From Natrialbaceae archaeon Tc-Br11_E2g1 (GTDB lineage Archaea > Halobacteriota > Halobacteria > Halobacteriales > Natrialbaceae): a stretch of 8,404 nt of DNA. The notes below the pieces were generated by a model that saw only the letters and a list, made by a program, of their open reading frames with translations, did no database searches and was not told where the DNA came from. The DNA is taken from assembly GCA_001564255.1 (NCBI GenBank), contig LKNC01000111.1:1-8404 (forward strand), written 5' to 3'. The position numbers and the translations under genes are program-made. This document shows, piece by piece, positions 1 through 6,991 of this stretch. Every line of letters starts with the position of its first letter. The stretch's first letter is position 1.

Positions 1-49
1 CCCGTCTGTCCGTCCGCGCGTCGAACGGGGGCCCCGACGCGCCGTGTCC

Positions 50-55
50 TTTATG
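50..55 (+). promoter_or_regulatory. TATA-like element of the aMBF1 gene
   Basis: TTTATG is centred about 27 nt before the ATG at 80, the usual archaeal distance from TATA box to transcription start. This implies a leaderless mRNA beginning at or next to the ATG, which is common in haloarchaea. It also argues against the upstream GTG at 44 as start, because that codon lies upstream of the promoter element. No strong BRE is evident. Confidence 0.5.
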
Positions 56-79
56 ACTCGCCACGATATAGATTCCCAC

Positions 80-604
80 ATGGTTCAGTGTGAGATGTGT
101 GGCGCGGAGACGTCGTCCCCGACGACGATCAAAGTCGAGGGTGCGAAGCTGGATGTCTGTACTAACTGTACCGACTTCGGTACCGAGGTGAAAACCGCCG
201 ACTCGAGTTCGAGCACCTCGACGAAGTACTCGACCGGATCGAGTGGGTCGACCCCGAGCGGGGGCAGTACGTCCTCGAGTTCCGGTGGCTCCCGCCAGCG
301 CTCGGATATGTTCGACGAAATGGACGAGATCGTGACCGACTACGACGAACGGATCCGTGCGGCCCGCGAGAGCGAGGGGCTCAGCCAGTCCGAACTCGCG
401 AACAAGCTCAACGAGAAGGCGAGTCTGATCCGCAAACTCGAACGCGGAGACACCCTTCCGAGCGACGAGGTCCAGTCGAAACTCGAGCGGCACCTCGGGG
501 TTGCTCTCACCGGCGGGGCCGGCTCCGACGACGACACGGAGTGGGACGGTGGCTCCTCGAGTGGCAGTTACACGCTCGGGGACGTCGTCAAGCGAAAGGA
601 CTGA
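80..604 (+). CDS. Archaeal multiprotein bridging factor aMBF1 (zinc ribbon + XRE-type HTH)
   Basis: This 174-residue protein has the aMBF1 architecture. An N-terminal zinc ribbon has Cys4-x2-Cys7 and Cys27-x2-Cys30. A Ser/Thr/Gly-rich linker covers about residues 40-72. A cro/C1-type helix-turn-helix covers about 90-140 (RIRAARESEGLSQSELA, then SLIRKLERG), and the short tail ends TLGDVVKRKD. Family members bind the translation or transcription machinery (small ribosomal subunit association is reported for archaeal homologues), so it is a general factor and not a specific regulator of the operon next door. The start was set at the ATG at 80 because haloarchaeal members, as I recall them, begin MVQCEMCG and because a TATA-like box sits at -27. 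An in-frame GTG at 44 would add 12 unconserved residues. The gene converges on the TorD gene with 28 nt between stop codons. The low-complexity linker is longer and more Ser-rich than the minimal family fold needs. Confidence 0.9.
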   Translation: MVQCEMCGAETSSPTTIKVEGAKLDVCTNCTDFGTEVKTADSSSSTSTKYSTGSSGSTPSGGSTSSSSGGSRQRSDMFDEMDEIVTDYDERIRAARESEGLSQSELANKLNEKASLIRKLERGDTLPSDEVQSKLERHLGVALTGGAGSDDDTEWDGGSSSGSYTLGDVVKRKD

Positions 605-606
605 CG

Positions 607-630
607 GCGTCGGTTTTCTCTCGACGACGC
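607..630. terminator. Possible bidirectional terminator between convergent genes
   Basis: The 28-nt gap between two convergent stop codons contains a perfect 6-bp inverted repeat, GCGTCG (607-612) and CGACGC (625-630). The loop carries TTTT (614-617). Archaeal termination relies mainly on U-runs, which here exist only for the + strand gene and are short. The call is therefore tentative. Confidence 0.3.
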
Positions 631-632
631 GA

Positions 633-1244
633 TTATTCGACGCTGTCGCCAGCAGCTTCACTCTCGGCGATCGCGGCCGCGAGTGCCGTCACCCCGGTGA
701 ACACGCCCAGGTCGTCGCGCTGGCTGACCTTTCGGCCGAAGACCTCGAGCCAGTTCAGGAGACCGAACGCCTCCCGGCGGGTTCGGTCGCCGTCGGGGAC
801 GGTAGCATCGACCCGTGCGGCGAACTCGAGTTGGGCCGCGAGGTGGTCGGGCATGCCGTCGCCGCGGCCGGGTGAGAAGCCAACGCGTGCGTACACCGCC
901 CGCGAGCGCTGGGCGGGTTCCCCACCCAGCCGACCCCCGTCGGCACGGGCGAACGCGGAGGGGGAGGGTGGTGCGTCCTCGGGTGGCTCACTCAGGTGCG
1001 AGGAGGCGTAGGGCGGAACGTACCGCGTGCCCGGAATCGCAAACAGCGCGTCGTAGCTCCGGCGTAGCTCCGTCTCCGTCGCCGCCGTCAGGAGGAGAGC
1101 GGGGTCGACCGAGAGGTTCTCGGCAAGCGGGCGAAGCCCCTCCTCGTCCGCCCGCATCTCGAGGAGCAGGTCCACGTCCCCGTCGAAGATCCGCGAGAGG
1201 GCCTCGAGGGTCTTCGCTCGCGCCCGTGTGAACTCCTCGGTCAC
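633..1244 (-). CDS. TorD/DmsD-family molybdoenzyme maturation chaperone
   Basis: This 203-residue helical protein carries the TorD-family signatures. Around residues 59-82 there is E-L-x2-S-Y-x2-LF followed by PG and VPPYASS. Around 122-141 there is GFSP, then MPDHLAAQLEF. NWLEVFGRKV at 164-173 matches the family's C-terminal helix. Such chaperones bind the Tat signal of a molybdopterin apoenzyme in the cytoplasm, hold it until cofactor and Fe-S cluster are inserted, and then release it for export. The partner is almost certainly the catalytic subunit encoded just upstream, with which it overlaps by 4 nt (GTGA). The GTG start is supported by a near-perfect ribosome-binding site 7 nt upstream. 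The middle (about 83-118) is a Pro/Gly/Ala-rich stretch that looks like a loop insertion. It is the last gene of the operon. Its name could be TorD, DmsD or NarJ-like; the family is clear but the exact subgroup is not. Confidence 0.88.
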   Translation of the reverse strand: MTEEFTRARAKTLEALSRIFDGDVDLLLEMRADEEGLRPLAENLSVDPALLLTAATETELRRSYDALFAIPGTRYVPPYASSHLSEPPEDAPPSPSAFARADGGRLGGEPAQRSRAVYARVGFSPGRGDGMPDHLAAQLEFAARVDATVPDGDRTRREAFGLLNWLEVFGRKVSQRDDLGVFTGVTALAAAIAESEAAGDSVE

Positions 1245-4200
1245 TTCTTGTTCACCTCGACGAACGTGTCGTACTGGGCGTGGCTGCCGCCAACGACGTC
1301 ACTGACGCCGGTGTCGCCGAGTTCGTCGTCAAGTTCCATCAGGTGGTTGACGGCGAACCCTTCGCCCTGGCCGTTGGCGTACCCGGTCGTGTCGTTGGCC
1401 GGGTCGAACGGATCGTGATCGAAGTGACCGAAGCCGTCGGCGGGTTCTTGCTCTTCCTCGTCGATTTCGGTGCCGACCGCGCTGTTGGTCTCACGGCCGT
1501 AGGCGAACGCGGCACCGACGACGCCGGGACGGATTCCCTGTGTGACTCGAGCGGTGCCGGTCAACGCGATCCGGCCGGCGTCGATCTCGATCGTGTCGCC
1601 GCTCTCGATCCCGCGTTCCTCGGCGTCGACGGGGTTCATCCACAGCGGGTTCGTCGCCTGGACTTCACGGAGCCACGACGAGCCCATCGTCCGCTGGATC
1701 CCCTGGGCCGTGTGCTTCCAGTTGATCAGCTGGAGCGGCCGCTCGCGTTCGTCGTCGCTGACGACCGGGAGCTGGAGTTCGCCGTTGTAGTGTTCGCCGT
1801 CACGGACGTCCGGCAGCGGGTCGTGACGGTCGCCGGTGTAGGAGTGGCGCATCTCCGCCAGCGTCTCGTCGTAGAACTGCGCGCGCGTAGCGAGCTGGTG
1901 GGTCGCGTGGTCGCCGTCGTAGGCGTTCGTCTCCGGATCGCGTTCGGCGTAGCGGTAGTCGTAGCCGAACTCCTCGAACTTCTCCTCGAAGTCCGCCGTC
2001 GGCGCTTCGTAGCGACCGCCGCGGTTGATCACCGTCACGGTCCGCGCCCAGTCGTCCTCGTGGACCGCCTCCCGCCAGCGGTCGACGATCTCGGGATCAC
2101 CGAGGCCCTTCTCGACGGATGCCTCGAGGATCTCGAGTTCCTCCTCGTCGGCCTCGGGGACGGGGTCGTCGTCGTAGGCGATGTTCGCGGCGAGTTTGAC
2201 CCAGAAGTCCGAGCCTCGATCGAGCGGATACAGGTTGCCGTCCTCGTCCTCGAAGGCGTCCTCGCCGACGCCGGGCAGGTCGGCCTCCTTCCACATGTCG
2301 ATCATGACGTCCTCGAACGGGCGGGGGCCGTCGAACGCACGCACGACCGGGCGCGTGAGTTTCTCCCCGCGGAGCATCTGGTTCATGTTCGAGTCGTAGT
2401 TCTCCCATCGCTCGAGGTACGTCGGCTCGGGCAGGATGTAGTCGGCGTAGCGGCTGGTCTCCCCGATGACGGTGTCACAGGCGACGATGAGGTCGATGGT
2501 GTCCTCGTCTTGCATGATCTCGGGGATCCGGTCACCGCCGGCCGCCGAGGTGACGTTATTGGACCCGTACGCACGAAGGAACAGCGCGTTGACGCCGTAG
2601 GGATACTCGTCTTTGGCCGAGCCCCAGACCTCCTGGTTGATCTGTGGGCTGGTCGCGAACCACGGGCGTTCCGTCGGGTAGGGGTCCTCGCCCGCTTCGA
2701 CGTTCGCCTCGTAGAGGGAGGTGTCCTCGTAGCGGACGCCACCACGGGTAATCGGGATGCCCCAGGGCTCGCGGGGTTCGCCGTCGTGGTCCTCGGGAAC
2801 CGACTCGAGGTCGTAGCGACCGTTCGTGGTGGCGTACCGTGCCTCGTGGAGGCTGACCTGGCCGCCCTTCCAGTCGTAGTTGCCGATGAGGTGCTGGAGC
2901 GTGACGACCGCACGGACGTTGTAGAAGCCGTGTGGGTGCTGGGCTGGACCGCGGTAGGTCTGGATCGCGGCGCGCTTGCCGTGGCTCGTGAACTCGTCGG
3001 CCATCTCGACGATGTCGTCGACGCTCACGCCGGCCATCTCGGCGTACTCCTCGATCGTGTGTTCGTAGACCCGGTCGCGGTACAACGAGAAGACTGACTG
3101 GACCTGCTGGCCGTCGATCTCCTCGTCGACGAACAGTTCGCCGTCGAAGGTACCGACTGCGGCGCGTGGTTCGCCGGTCTCGGCGTCGATCGCGACGAAC
3201 GGCTCCTCGCCTTCGGCGTCGACCTCGAGGCCCAGGTCAGAGGCGCGCGCTTTCGGCTGCCCCTCCTCGTCGACGAGCACGAGGTGGGTGGCGTCACACC
3301 AGTTGGGTTCGTCGTCCTCGTCGGCGGCGGCCTCGGTGGGGTTCGTGAGGAACGTCTCGTCGTAGCGTTCGTTGTCGATGATCCAGCGGGCCATCCCGAA
3401 CGCGAGTGCGGCGTCCGCGCCGGGTTTGATCGGGACCCACTTGTCGGCCTTCTCGGCGGTTTCGGAGAGGCGCGGATCGACGACGTCCATCCGCATCCCC
3501 TCCTGGCGGCGGTTGGAGATCTGAGCGGCCGACCAGACCGGCCCCTTGGTCGCGACCAGCGGGTTCGCCCCCCAGGCGATGAAATACTCACAGTGACGCA
3601 AGTCGGCGTGCTGGTAGCCGGCCCCCTTGCCGCCCTCGTGGCCGGCGTGGGTCGCCGTCAGGCAGGTGATCCCACAGACGCCGGCGTGGTGGTAGCTGTT
3701 GATCGACCCCAGCCCCTGCCCCCAGAGCCGTGGCCGGATGAACTGGCGTCGGTAGCCGCCCATGTCGACGATCTGATTCGACCGTGGCCCGAGATCAGGG
3801 TGTTCGGTGTCGATCAGGACGTCCTCGTACAGCTCGTCGAACTCCGCCTGGGACATCTCGCCGTCCTGGACGGCTTCCCAGTCGTCCATCACCTCCTCTT
3901 CGGGGACGTAGCCCTCGAGTTCGGAAAGGCCCGGATGGCCGAGGTCGCCGTCGCCGTGGACGATCTCCTCGATCGCCTGCTCCCAGGAGATCGTCTCCCA
4001 CTCGTCGTCGCCGCGGTCGCCGACGCGTTTCAGCGGCTGACGGACGCGGTACTCGTCGAAGGCGACCTGCATCCCCGACTGGCCCTTCAGACAGACCCGC
4101 CCGCCGGAGAGCGACCAGGCATCGGTCGCGACGTCGCCGGTCCCCTCGAGGTCGCCCATCGCGACCTCGTCGGGGTCGCTCGAGTACGGCACCTGTGCGT

Positions 4201-4525
4201 AGGGGTAGGTCATCTGGAAGGCGTAGGGGTTGCCGGCGATTTTGCGGATGAAGCCGGTCGCCTCGCCGTCGGGCTGGGCGTCGTCGATGCGCACCTGGAT
4301 CGGACAGTTGGCGTGACAGAGTCCACAGGTGGTGTGGACGACGTCGGTCGCGTCGTACTCGCCGTACTCGGTGCCGACGCCGTGGCCGTCGCTCCCGTAG
4401 GGCCACAGCGAGCCGAATTCGGAGACGGAGAGGCTGAGCCCCGAGAAGGCGCCGACGGCGCCCACTGCCTTCGTAAAGTCCCGTCGGGATAGTTCCGTGT
4501 CGTCCGGTCGCGTATCGTCAGTCAT
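1241..4525 (-). CDS. Molybdopterin oxidoreductase catalytic subunit, Tat-exported (TtrA/SrdA/PsrA-like)
   Basis: This 1094-residue DMSO-reductase-superfamily enzyme should reduce a respiratory electron acceptor outside the membrane. A twin-arginine signal (SRRDFTK, 13-19) precedes a hydrophobic stretch (20-36). A [4Fe-4S] motif follows: Cys67-x2-Cys70-x3-Cys74 and Cys145, with CLKG placing the usual basic residue after the fourth Cys. A GVCG motif puts Cys284 where the Mo ligand is expected, so Cys ligation is inferred (Cys288 is the alternative). Cofactor-binding segments follow, such as VVDPRLSETAEKADKW (348-363) and PGADAALAFGMARW. The C-terminal molybdopterin dinucleotide-binding domain covers about 929-1094. 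The stretch DTEHPDLGPRSNQ before the Mo site resembles the equivalent part of tetrathionate reductase TtrA as I remember it. Acidic insertions (about 400-470 and 1020-1050) are typical of halophilic adaptation. The start ATG shares one base with the NrfD stop (TGATG). Substrate is open: tetrathionate, polysulfide/thiosulfate, selenate or arsenate are all possible. Confidence 0.9.
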   Translation of the reverse strand: MTDDTRPDDTELSRRDFTKAVGAVGAFSGLSLSVSEFGSLWPYGSDGHGVGTEYGEYDATDVVHTTCGLCHANCPIQVRIDDAQPDGEATGFIRKIAGNPYAFQMTYPYAQVPYSSDPDEVAMGDLEGTGDVATDAWSLSGGRVCLKGQSGMQVAFDEYRVRQPLKRVGDRGDDEWETISWEQAIEEIVHGDGDLGHPGLSELEGYVPEEEVMDDWEAVQDGEMSQAEFDELYEDVLIDTEHPDLGPRSNQIVDMGGYRRQFIRPRLWGQGLGSINSYHHAGVCGITCLTATHAGHEGGKGAGYQHADLRHCEYFIAWGANPLVATKGPVWSAAQISNRRQEGMRMDVVDPRLSETAEKADKWVPIKPGADAALAFGMARWIIDNERYDETFLTNPTEAAADEDDEPNWCDATHLVLVDEEGQPKARASDLGLEVDAEGEEPFVAIDAETGEPRAAVGTFDGELFVDEEIDGQQVQSVFSLYRDRVYEHTIEEYAEMAGVSVDDIVEMADEFTSHGKRAAIQTYRGPAQHPHGFYNVRAVVTLQHLIGNYDWKGGQVSLHEARYATTNGRYDLESVPEDHDGEPREPWGIPITRGGVRYEDTSLYEANVEAGEDPYPTERPWFATSPQINQEVWGSAKDEYPYGVNALFLRAYGSNNVTSAAGGDRIPEIMQDEDTIDLIVACDTVIGETSRYADYILPEPTYLERWENYDSNMNQMLRGEKLTRPVVRAFDGPRPFEDVMIDMWKEADLPGVGEDAFEDEDGNLYPLDRGSDFWVKLAANIAYDDDPVPEADEEELEILEASVEKGLGDPEIVDRWREAVHEDDWARTVTVINRGGRYEAPTADFEEKFEEFGYDYRYAERDPETNAYDGDHATHQLATRAQFYDETLAEMRHSYTGDRHDPLPDVRDGEHYNGELQLPVVSDDERERPLQLINWKHTAQGIQRTMGSSWLREVQATNPLWMNPVDAEERGIESGDTIEIDAGRIALTGTARVTQGIRPGVVGAAFAYGRETNSAVGTEIDEEEQEPADGFGHFDHDPFDPANDTTGYANGQGEGFAVNHLMELDDELGDTGVSDVVGGSHAQYDTFVEVNKK
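1252..1258 (-). promoter_or_regulatory. Strong ribosome-binding site for the TorD-family gene
   Basis: On the minus strand the sequence reads GAGGTGA, then seven bases, then GTG. GAGGTGA matches seven of eight bases of the haloarchaeal consensus GGAGGTGA. It lies inside the last codons of the upstream catalytic gene. It decides the GTG start and suggests that the chaperone is initiated independently, not only by coupling. Confidence 0.7.
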
Positions 4526-5772
4526 CAGTGATCGTCCTCGAGTGGTTTCAGCGGGAGCAGTTCAGCGCCGACCGTGTAGATCAGCGCGCCCAGTGCGATG
4601 AAGCCGACCGAGAGGATCCACTCCTCGGCCGTGCCGGCGTAGACGCCCGCGGGCATCCCGTCCATGTCGGGAACCAGCAGTGCGGGGACCACGATCACGA
4701 ACCGGGTCCCGATGACGCCGAAGACGACGCTCAGGCCGGCGACGACCATCATTCGCGGCGAGCGCCGCCAGCGCTTGCGACTGAGGATGGCAAGCGGGAT
4801 GAGCCAGGCGAAGATCACCATCAGCCAGAACGCCCAGGCGTTCTCGCCGAAGACGATGAGATACCAGGTCTCGACTTTCGCCGGCGACATGCCGTAGAGG
4901 CCGACGAGGGTGTCGAGCGCCTTCAGCCCGATGTCGATGAGGATGAACGCGCCGAGCAGTTTCCCGAGCCCGGCGAGCAGTTCACGGCTCAGGTGGTCAC
5001 CGAAGAACTTCGAGCGGGCGACGTAGAGCGCGACGACGAGGCCGAGTCCGCTCACGACGGCGGAGATGATGAATATCACCGGGAAGACGCCGGTGTGCCA
5101 GTAGCTGATCGAGTGGTTGACCGCGAACAGGAGTCCGGTCCCGCCGTGGACGAAAAAGATCGCCAGCGGAATTCCGAGGATTCCGAGTCGCTTGAGCCAC
5201 TTGCGGTCAGTCGCGACCGCCTCCTCGGAGACGTCAGTTCGGCCGAGCGTGAGGAGGCCGGCCAGCTTCGCGCGGATGCCCGATCCCGTCTCGCTGACGG
5301 TCACGAGGTCCTTGCGCATCGAGAAGTAGAGTTCGCCGGTCAGGACGCCGATGTACACCGCGTAGGCGTGGACCTCCCAGGAGAGGACCGACATCCCCTG
5401 TCGGTGGAGGAGCGGGGCGAACGAGCGATCGATCCGACCGAGGTCGGACTGGACGAACAACAACGCCACGATCATGCTGATAATCGCGACGAACAGCGCG
5501 TCGCGTTCGATCGCGTGTAAACTCCGCATCCCGAGGACGTTCGCCATCGCGCTGACGAGGAACGCCCCTGCCGAGAGCCCGACGAAGTAGATGTAGAAGG
5601 CGATCCAGACCCCCCAGGGCACCTCCGCCGTCAGATTGGTCTCGAGCAGCCCCGTCGTCAGCCGCACGTAGAGGCCGTAGAGGCCGACGACGAGCAACAC
5701 GGCGAGGATCGCGTACCAGCCGACGCGGACGCGTGAATCCTGAAAGCCGAAGTTGTACGATCGTGTCGACAT
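4525..5772 (-). CDS. nrfD: NrfD/PsrC-family integral membrane subunit
   Basis: This 415-residue protein is almost all membrane helices. I count nine or ten, at about residues 17-37, 53-79, 92-108, 131-151, 197-217, 228-251, 269-290, 305-329, 340-363 and 385-404. NrfD-type features include VPWGVWIAFYIYFVGLSAGA (51-70), the HAYAVYIGVLTGELYF helix (135-150), and YWHTGVFPVIFIISAVVSG (224-242). Family members lack haem. They oxidise membrane quinol (menaquinone in haloarchaea) and pass electrons to the attached four-cluster iron-sulfur protein. The gene begins 2 nt after the iron-sulfur gene's TAA and ends in a 1-nt overlap with the catalytic gene, so the three are surely cotranscribed and probably translationally coupled. 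No clear ribosome-binding site precedes its ATG. The charged loop at about 152-194 (after the fourth helix) and the basic loop SRKRWRRSPR (331-340) are likely cytoplasmic. Confidence 0.9.
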   Translation of the reverse strand: MSTRSYNFGFQDSRVRVGWYAILAVLLVVGLYGLYVRLTTGLLETNLTAEVPWGVWIAFYIYFVGLSAGAFLVSAMANVLGMRSLHAIERDALFVAIISMIVALLFVQSDLGRIDRSFAPLLHRQGMSVLSWEVHAYAVYIGVLTGELYFSMRKDLVTVSETGSGIRAKLAGLLTLGRTDVSEEAVATDRKWLKRLGILGIPLAIFFVHGGTGLLFAVNHSISYWHTGVFPVIFIISAVVSGLGLVVALYVARSKFFGDHLSRELLAGLGKLLGAFILIDIGLKALDTLVGLYGMSPAKVETWYLIVFGENAWAFWLMVIFAWLIPLAILSRKRWRRSPRMMVVAGLSVVFGVIGTRFVIVVPALLVPDMDGMPAGVYAGTAEEWILSVGFIALGALIYTVGAELLPLKPLEDDH

Positions 5773-5774
5773 GG

Positions 5775-6776
5775 TTATTTCAGGTAGTACATGTTGGGGT
5801 CTGTCCCCTGCTCTTCTTTCAGGCGGAAGGCCCGCTGATCGCTCGCCATCTCCGAGACCTCACTCTCCGGGTCGGCGAGGTCGCCCATGTAGCGAGCGTC
5901 GCCGATACAGGTCTCGACGCAGGCGGGTTCCTCGCCGCGCTCGAGACGGTGGTGACAGTAGTTACACTTCATCGCTTGCCCGGTCGTGTCCTCGAAGGTC
6001 CGTTCGTTACCGTACTCGGGGACCTCGACTTTCCCTTCCTCGTCGAACTCGTCCTGGTAGTCTTCACCGAAATCGAAGTAGCGAGCGCCGTAGGGACAGG
6101 CGACGAGACAGTACCGACAACCGAAACACCGGTCGTAGTCGATCGTGGTAATCCCGTTTTCCATCTTGTAGGTGGCCGTAATCGGGCACACCTGGACACA
6201 CGGCGGGTTCTGACACTGCAGACACGGCCGGGGCATGTGCGTCCGGGTCACGTTCGGGAACACGCCGTGTTCCTGTTCCATCACGACGTTGTAGCTCACA
6301 CCCGGCGGCGTCCGGTTTTCGGCCTTGCACGCGGTCGTACACGACTCACAGCCGACGCACTTCTCGAGGTCGATAACCATCCCCCACTGTGGGATGTGAT
6401 CGTCCTCGGAGGGTTCCTCGTCGACGTCCTCGGCGACGTCGGGGAGGCTGCAGGCGTCACAGGAGAGCGTCTCCGCGGTCTCCTCTCTGATCGTCTGCTG
6501 GACCCGATCGACCGCCGGGTTCGGCGTCTGCTCGTAGTCCTCACCGAACTCCGAGACGGCGACATCGTCGTATTTCCCCCAGTACTCGTCGCTCGACATT
6601 TCGCCACTCGAGACCCGCCTGGCGTCGGCGGCCATCATGATCCCCAGATCCGTACTGTACTCGGTCTTTTCGAGTTCCTCGAGGGATTCCTCGAGGTGGT
6701 CCTCGAGGAGGGTCTCGTAGTTCTCGAGTGAGTCGCCGGCTCCCATCGCGTTCGTACTCGGATCCGACTGGCTCAC
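5775..6776 (-). CDS. Four-cluster [4Fe-4S] electron-transfer subunit (TtrB/PsrB/DmsB-like)
   Basis: This 333-residue protein carries the four cysteine groups of the PsrB/DmsB family. They are Cys140/143/146/150, Cys185/188/193/197, Cys217/220/223/227 and Cys271/274/286/290, enough for four [4Fe-4S] clusters. The ferredoxin-like core starts near WGMVIDLEKC (131-140). The first 130 residues are an unusual acidic, mostly helical extension that includes a GEMSSDEYWGKYDDV segment (58-72) and an extra CxxC pair (Cys106, Cys109). There is no signal peptide, so it probably crosses the membrane with the Tat-bearing catalytic subunit, as known for DmsAB. It would wire quinol oxidation in NrfD to the molybdenum subunit. 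The GTG start is supported by GGTGA 6 nt upstream; an ATG ten codons later (6746) is the alternative. It is the first certain gene of the operon. Confidence 0.9.
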   Translation of the reverse strand: MSQSDPSTNAMGAGDSLENYETLLEDHLEESLEELEKTEYSTDLGIMMAADARRVSSGEMSSDEYWGKYDDVAVSEFGEDYEQTPNPAVDRVQQTIREETAETLSCDACSLPDVAEDVDEEPSEDDHIPQWGMVIDLEKCVGCESCTTACKAENRTPPGVSYNVVMEQEHGVFPNVTRTHMPRPCLQCQNPPCVQVCPITATYKMENGITTIDYDRCFGCRYCLVACPYGARYFDFGEDYQDEFDEEGKVEVPEYGNERTFEDTTGQAMKCNYCHHRLERGEEPACVETCIGDARYMGDLADPESEVSEMASDQRAFRLKEEQGTDPNMYYLK

Positions 6777-6898
6777 GGGCGCTCACCCTTGTTGGCCGTC
6801 GGTCGGTCCCGTGGCTGTGTGAGTTCCCCAGTTGACCATCCATCGACGGTGGACAGAGAAGAGAATCCACCTCGATCGTTGCGTGGCTGGTTTGCCAT
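6773..6898 (-). CDS. Possible 41-residue leader ORF before the operon
   Basis: An ATG at 6898 opens 41 codons beginning MANQPRNDRGGFSSLS and ending NKGERP. The TGA stop overlaps the GTG start of the iron-sulfur gene in a GTGA arrangement, the same junction type used at the TorD gene. A weak GGAG (6911-6914) lies 12 nt upstream of the ATG. The predicted peptide is hydrophilic, has no cysteine and no membrane segment, and matches nothing I recognise. Against it: third codon positions are clearly less GC-rich than in neighbouring genes, and a 50-codon ORF in another frame (ATG inside the TATA region) also crosses this leader. If it is not translated, the operon has a 5' leader of about 130 nt. 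I consider it a candidate only. Confidence 0.3.
   Translation of the reverse strand: MANQPRNDRGGFSSLSTVDGWSTGELTQPRDRPTANKGERP
6782..6788 (-). promoter_or_regulatory. Ribosome-binding site for the iron-sulfur subunit
   Basis: The minus strand reads GGGTGAG followed by a few bases and GTG at 6776. The GGTGA core (6783-6787) matches the haloarchaeal GGAGGTGA consensus with 6 nt spacing. This favours the GTG over the internal ATG at 6746 as start. Confidence 0.55.
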
Positions 6899-6933
6899 CA
6901 CTGAAAGACTCTCCGACGACTGTGTAGCCGTTC

Positions 6934-6947
6934 ATCTAAACGTGTTT
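6934..6947 (-). promoter_or_regulatory. Probable promoter of the reductase operon, with overlapping dyad
   Basis: Read on the minus strand, CGAAAC (BRE-like) is followed by ACG and TTTAGAT (TATA-like, 6934-6940). This would start transcription near 6910. A second AT-rich element, CTTAAAAC (6951-6958), lies just upstream and is an alternative TATA box. The dyad AAAC-GT-GTTT (6938-6947) overlaps the TATA/BRE and is where a regulator could act; the likeliest candidate is the one encoded immediately upstream. No exact copy of a known operator was identified. Confidence 0.5.
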
Positions 6948-6991
6948 CGCGTTTTAAGTACGATCGCACCGAACGTCGGGAGTTACTCCGA

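Noticed and set aside
44..79. Upstream GTG start for aMBF1 adding 12 residues
   Set aside because: The GTG lies upstream of the TATA-like element, and the family start MVQCEMCG coincides with the ATG at 80.
1280..3097. 605-codon open frame on the + strand, antisense to the catalytic subunit gene
   Set aside because: Its Val/Arg/Asp-rich translation is the usual mirror of GC-biased third positions in the real gene opposite, with no recognisable domain. The minus-strand gene has clear motifs.
3284..4492. 402-codon open frame on the + strand, antisense to the N-terminal half of the catalytic subunit gene
   Set aside because: Same explanation: a composition shadow with no domain, no promoter and no ribosome-binding site.
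4528..6731. Long + strand frames opposite the NrfD and iron-sulfur genes (330 and 332 codons)
   Set aside because: Both are mirror images of well-supported genes and show low-complexity charged composition with no motif.
6979..6989. GGAG-TTA-CTCC hairpin just after the regulator stop, as terminator
   Set aside because: The stem is only 4 bp and no T-run follows on the minus strand, so it is not distinguishable from chance.
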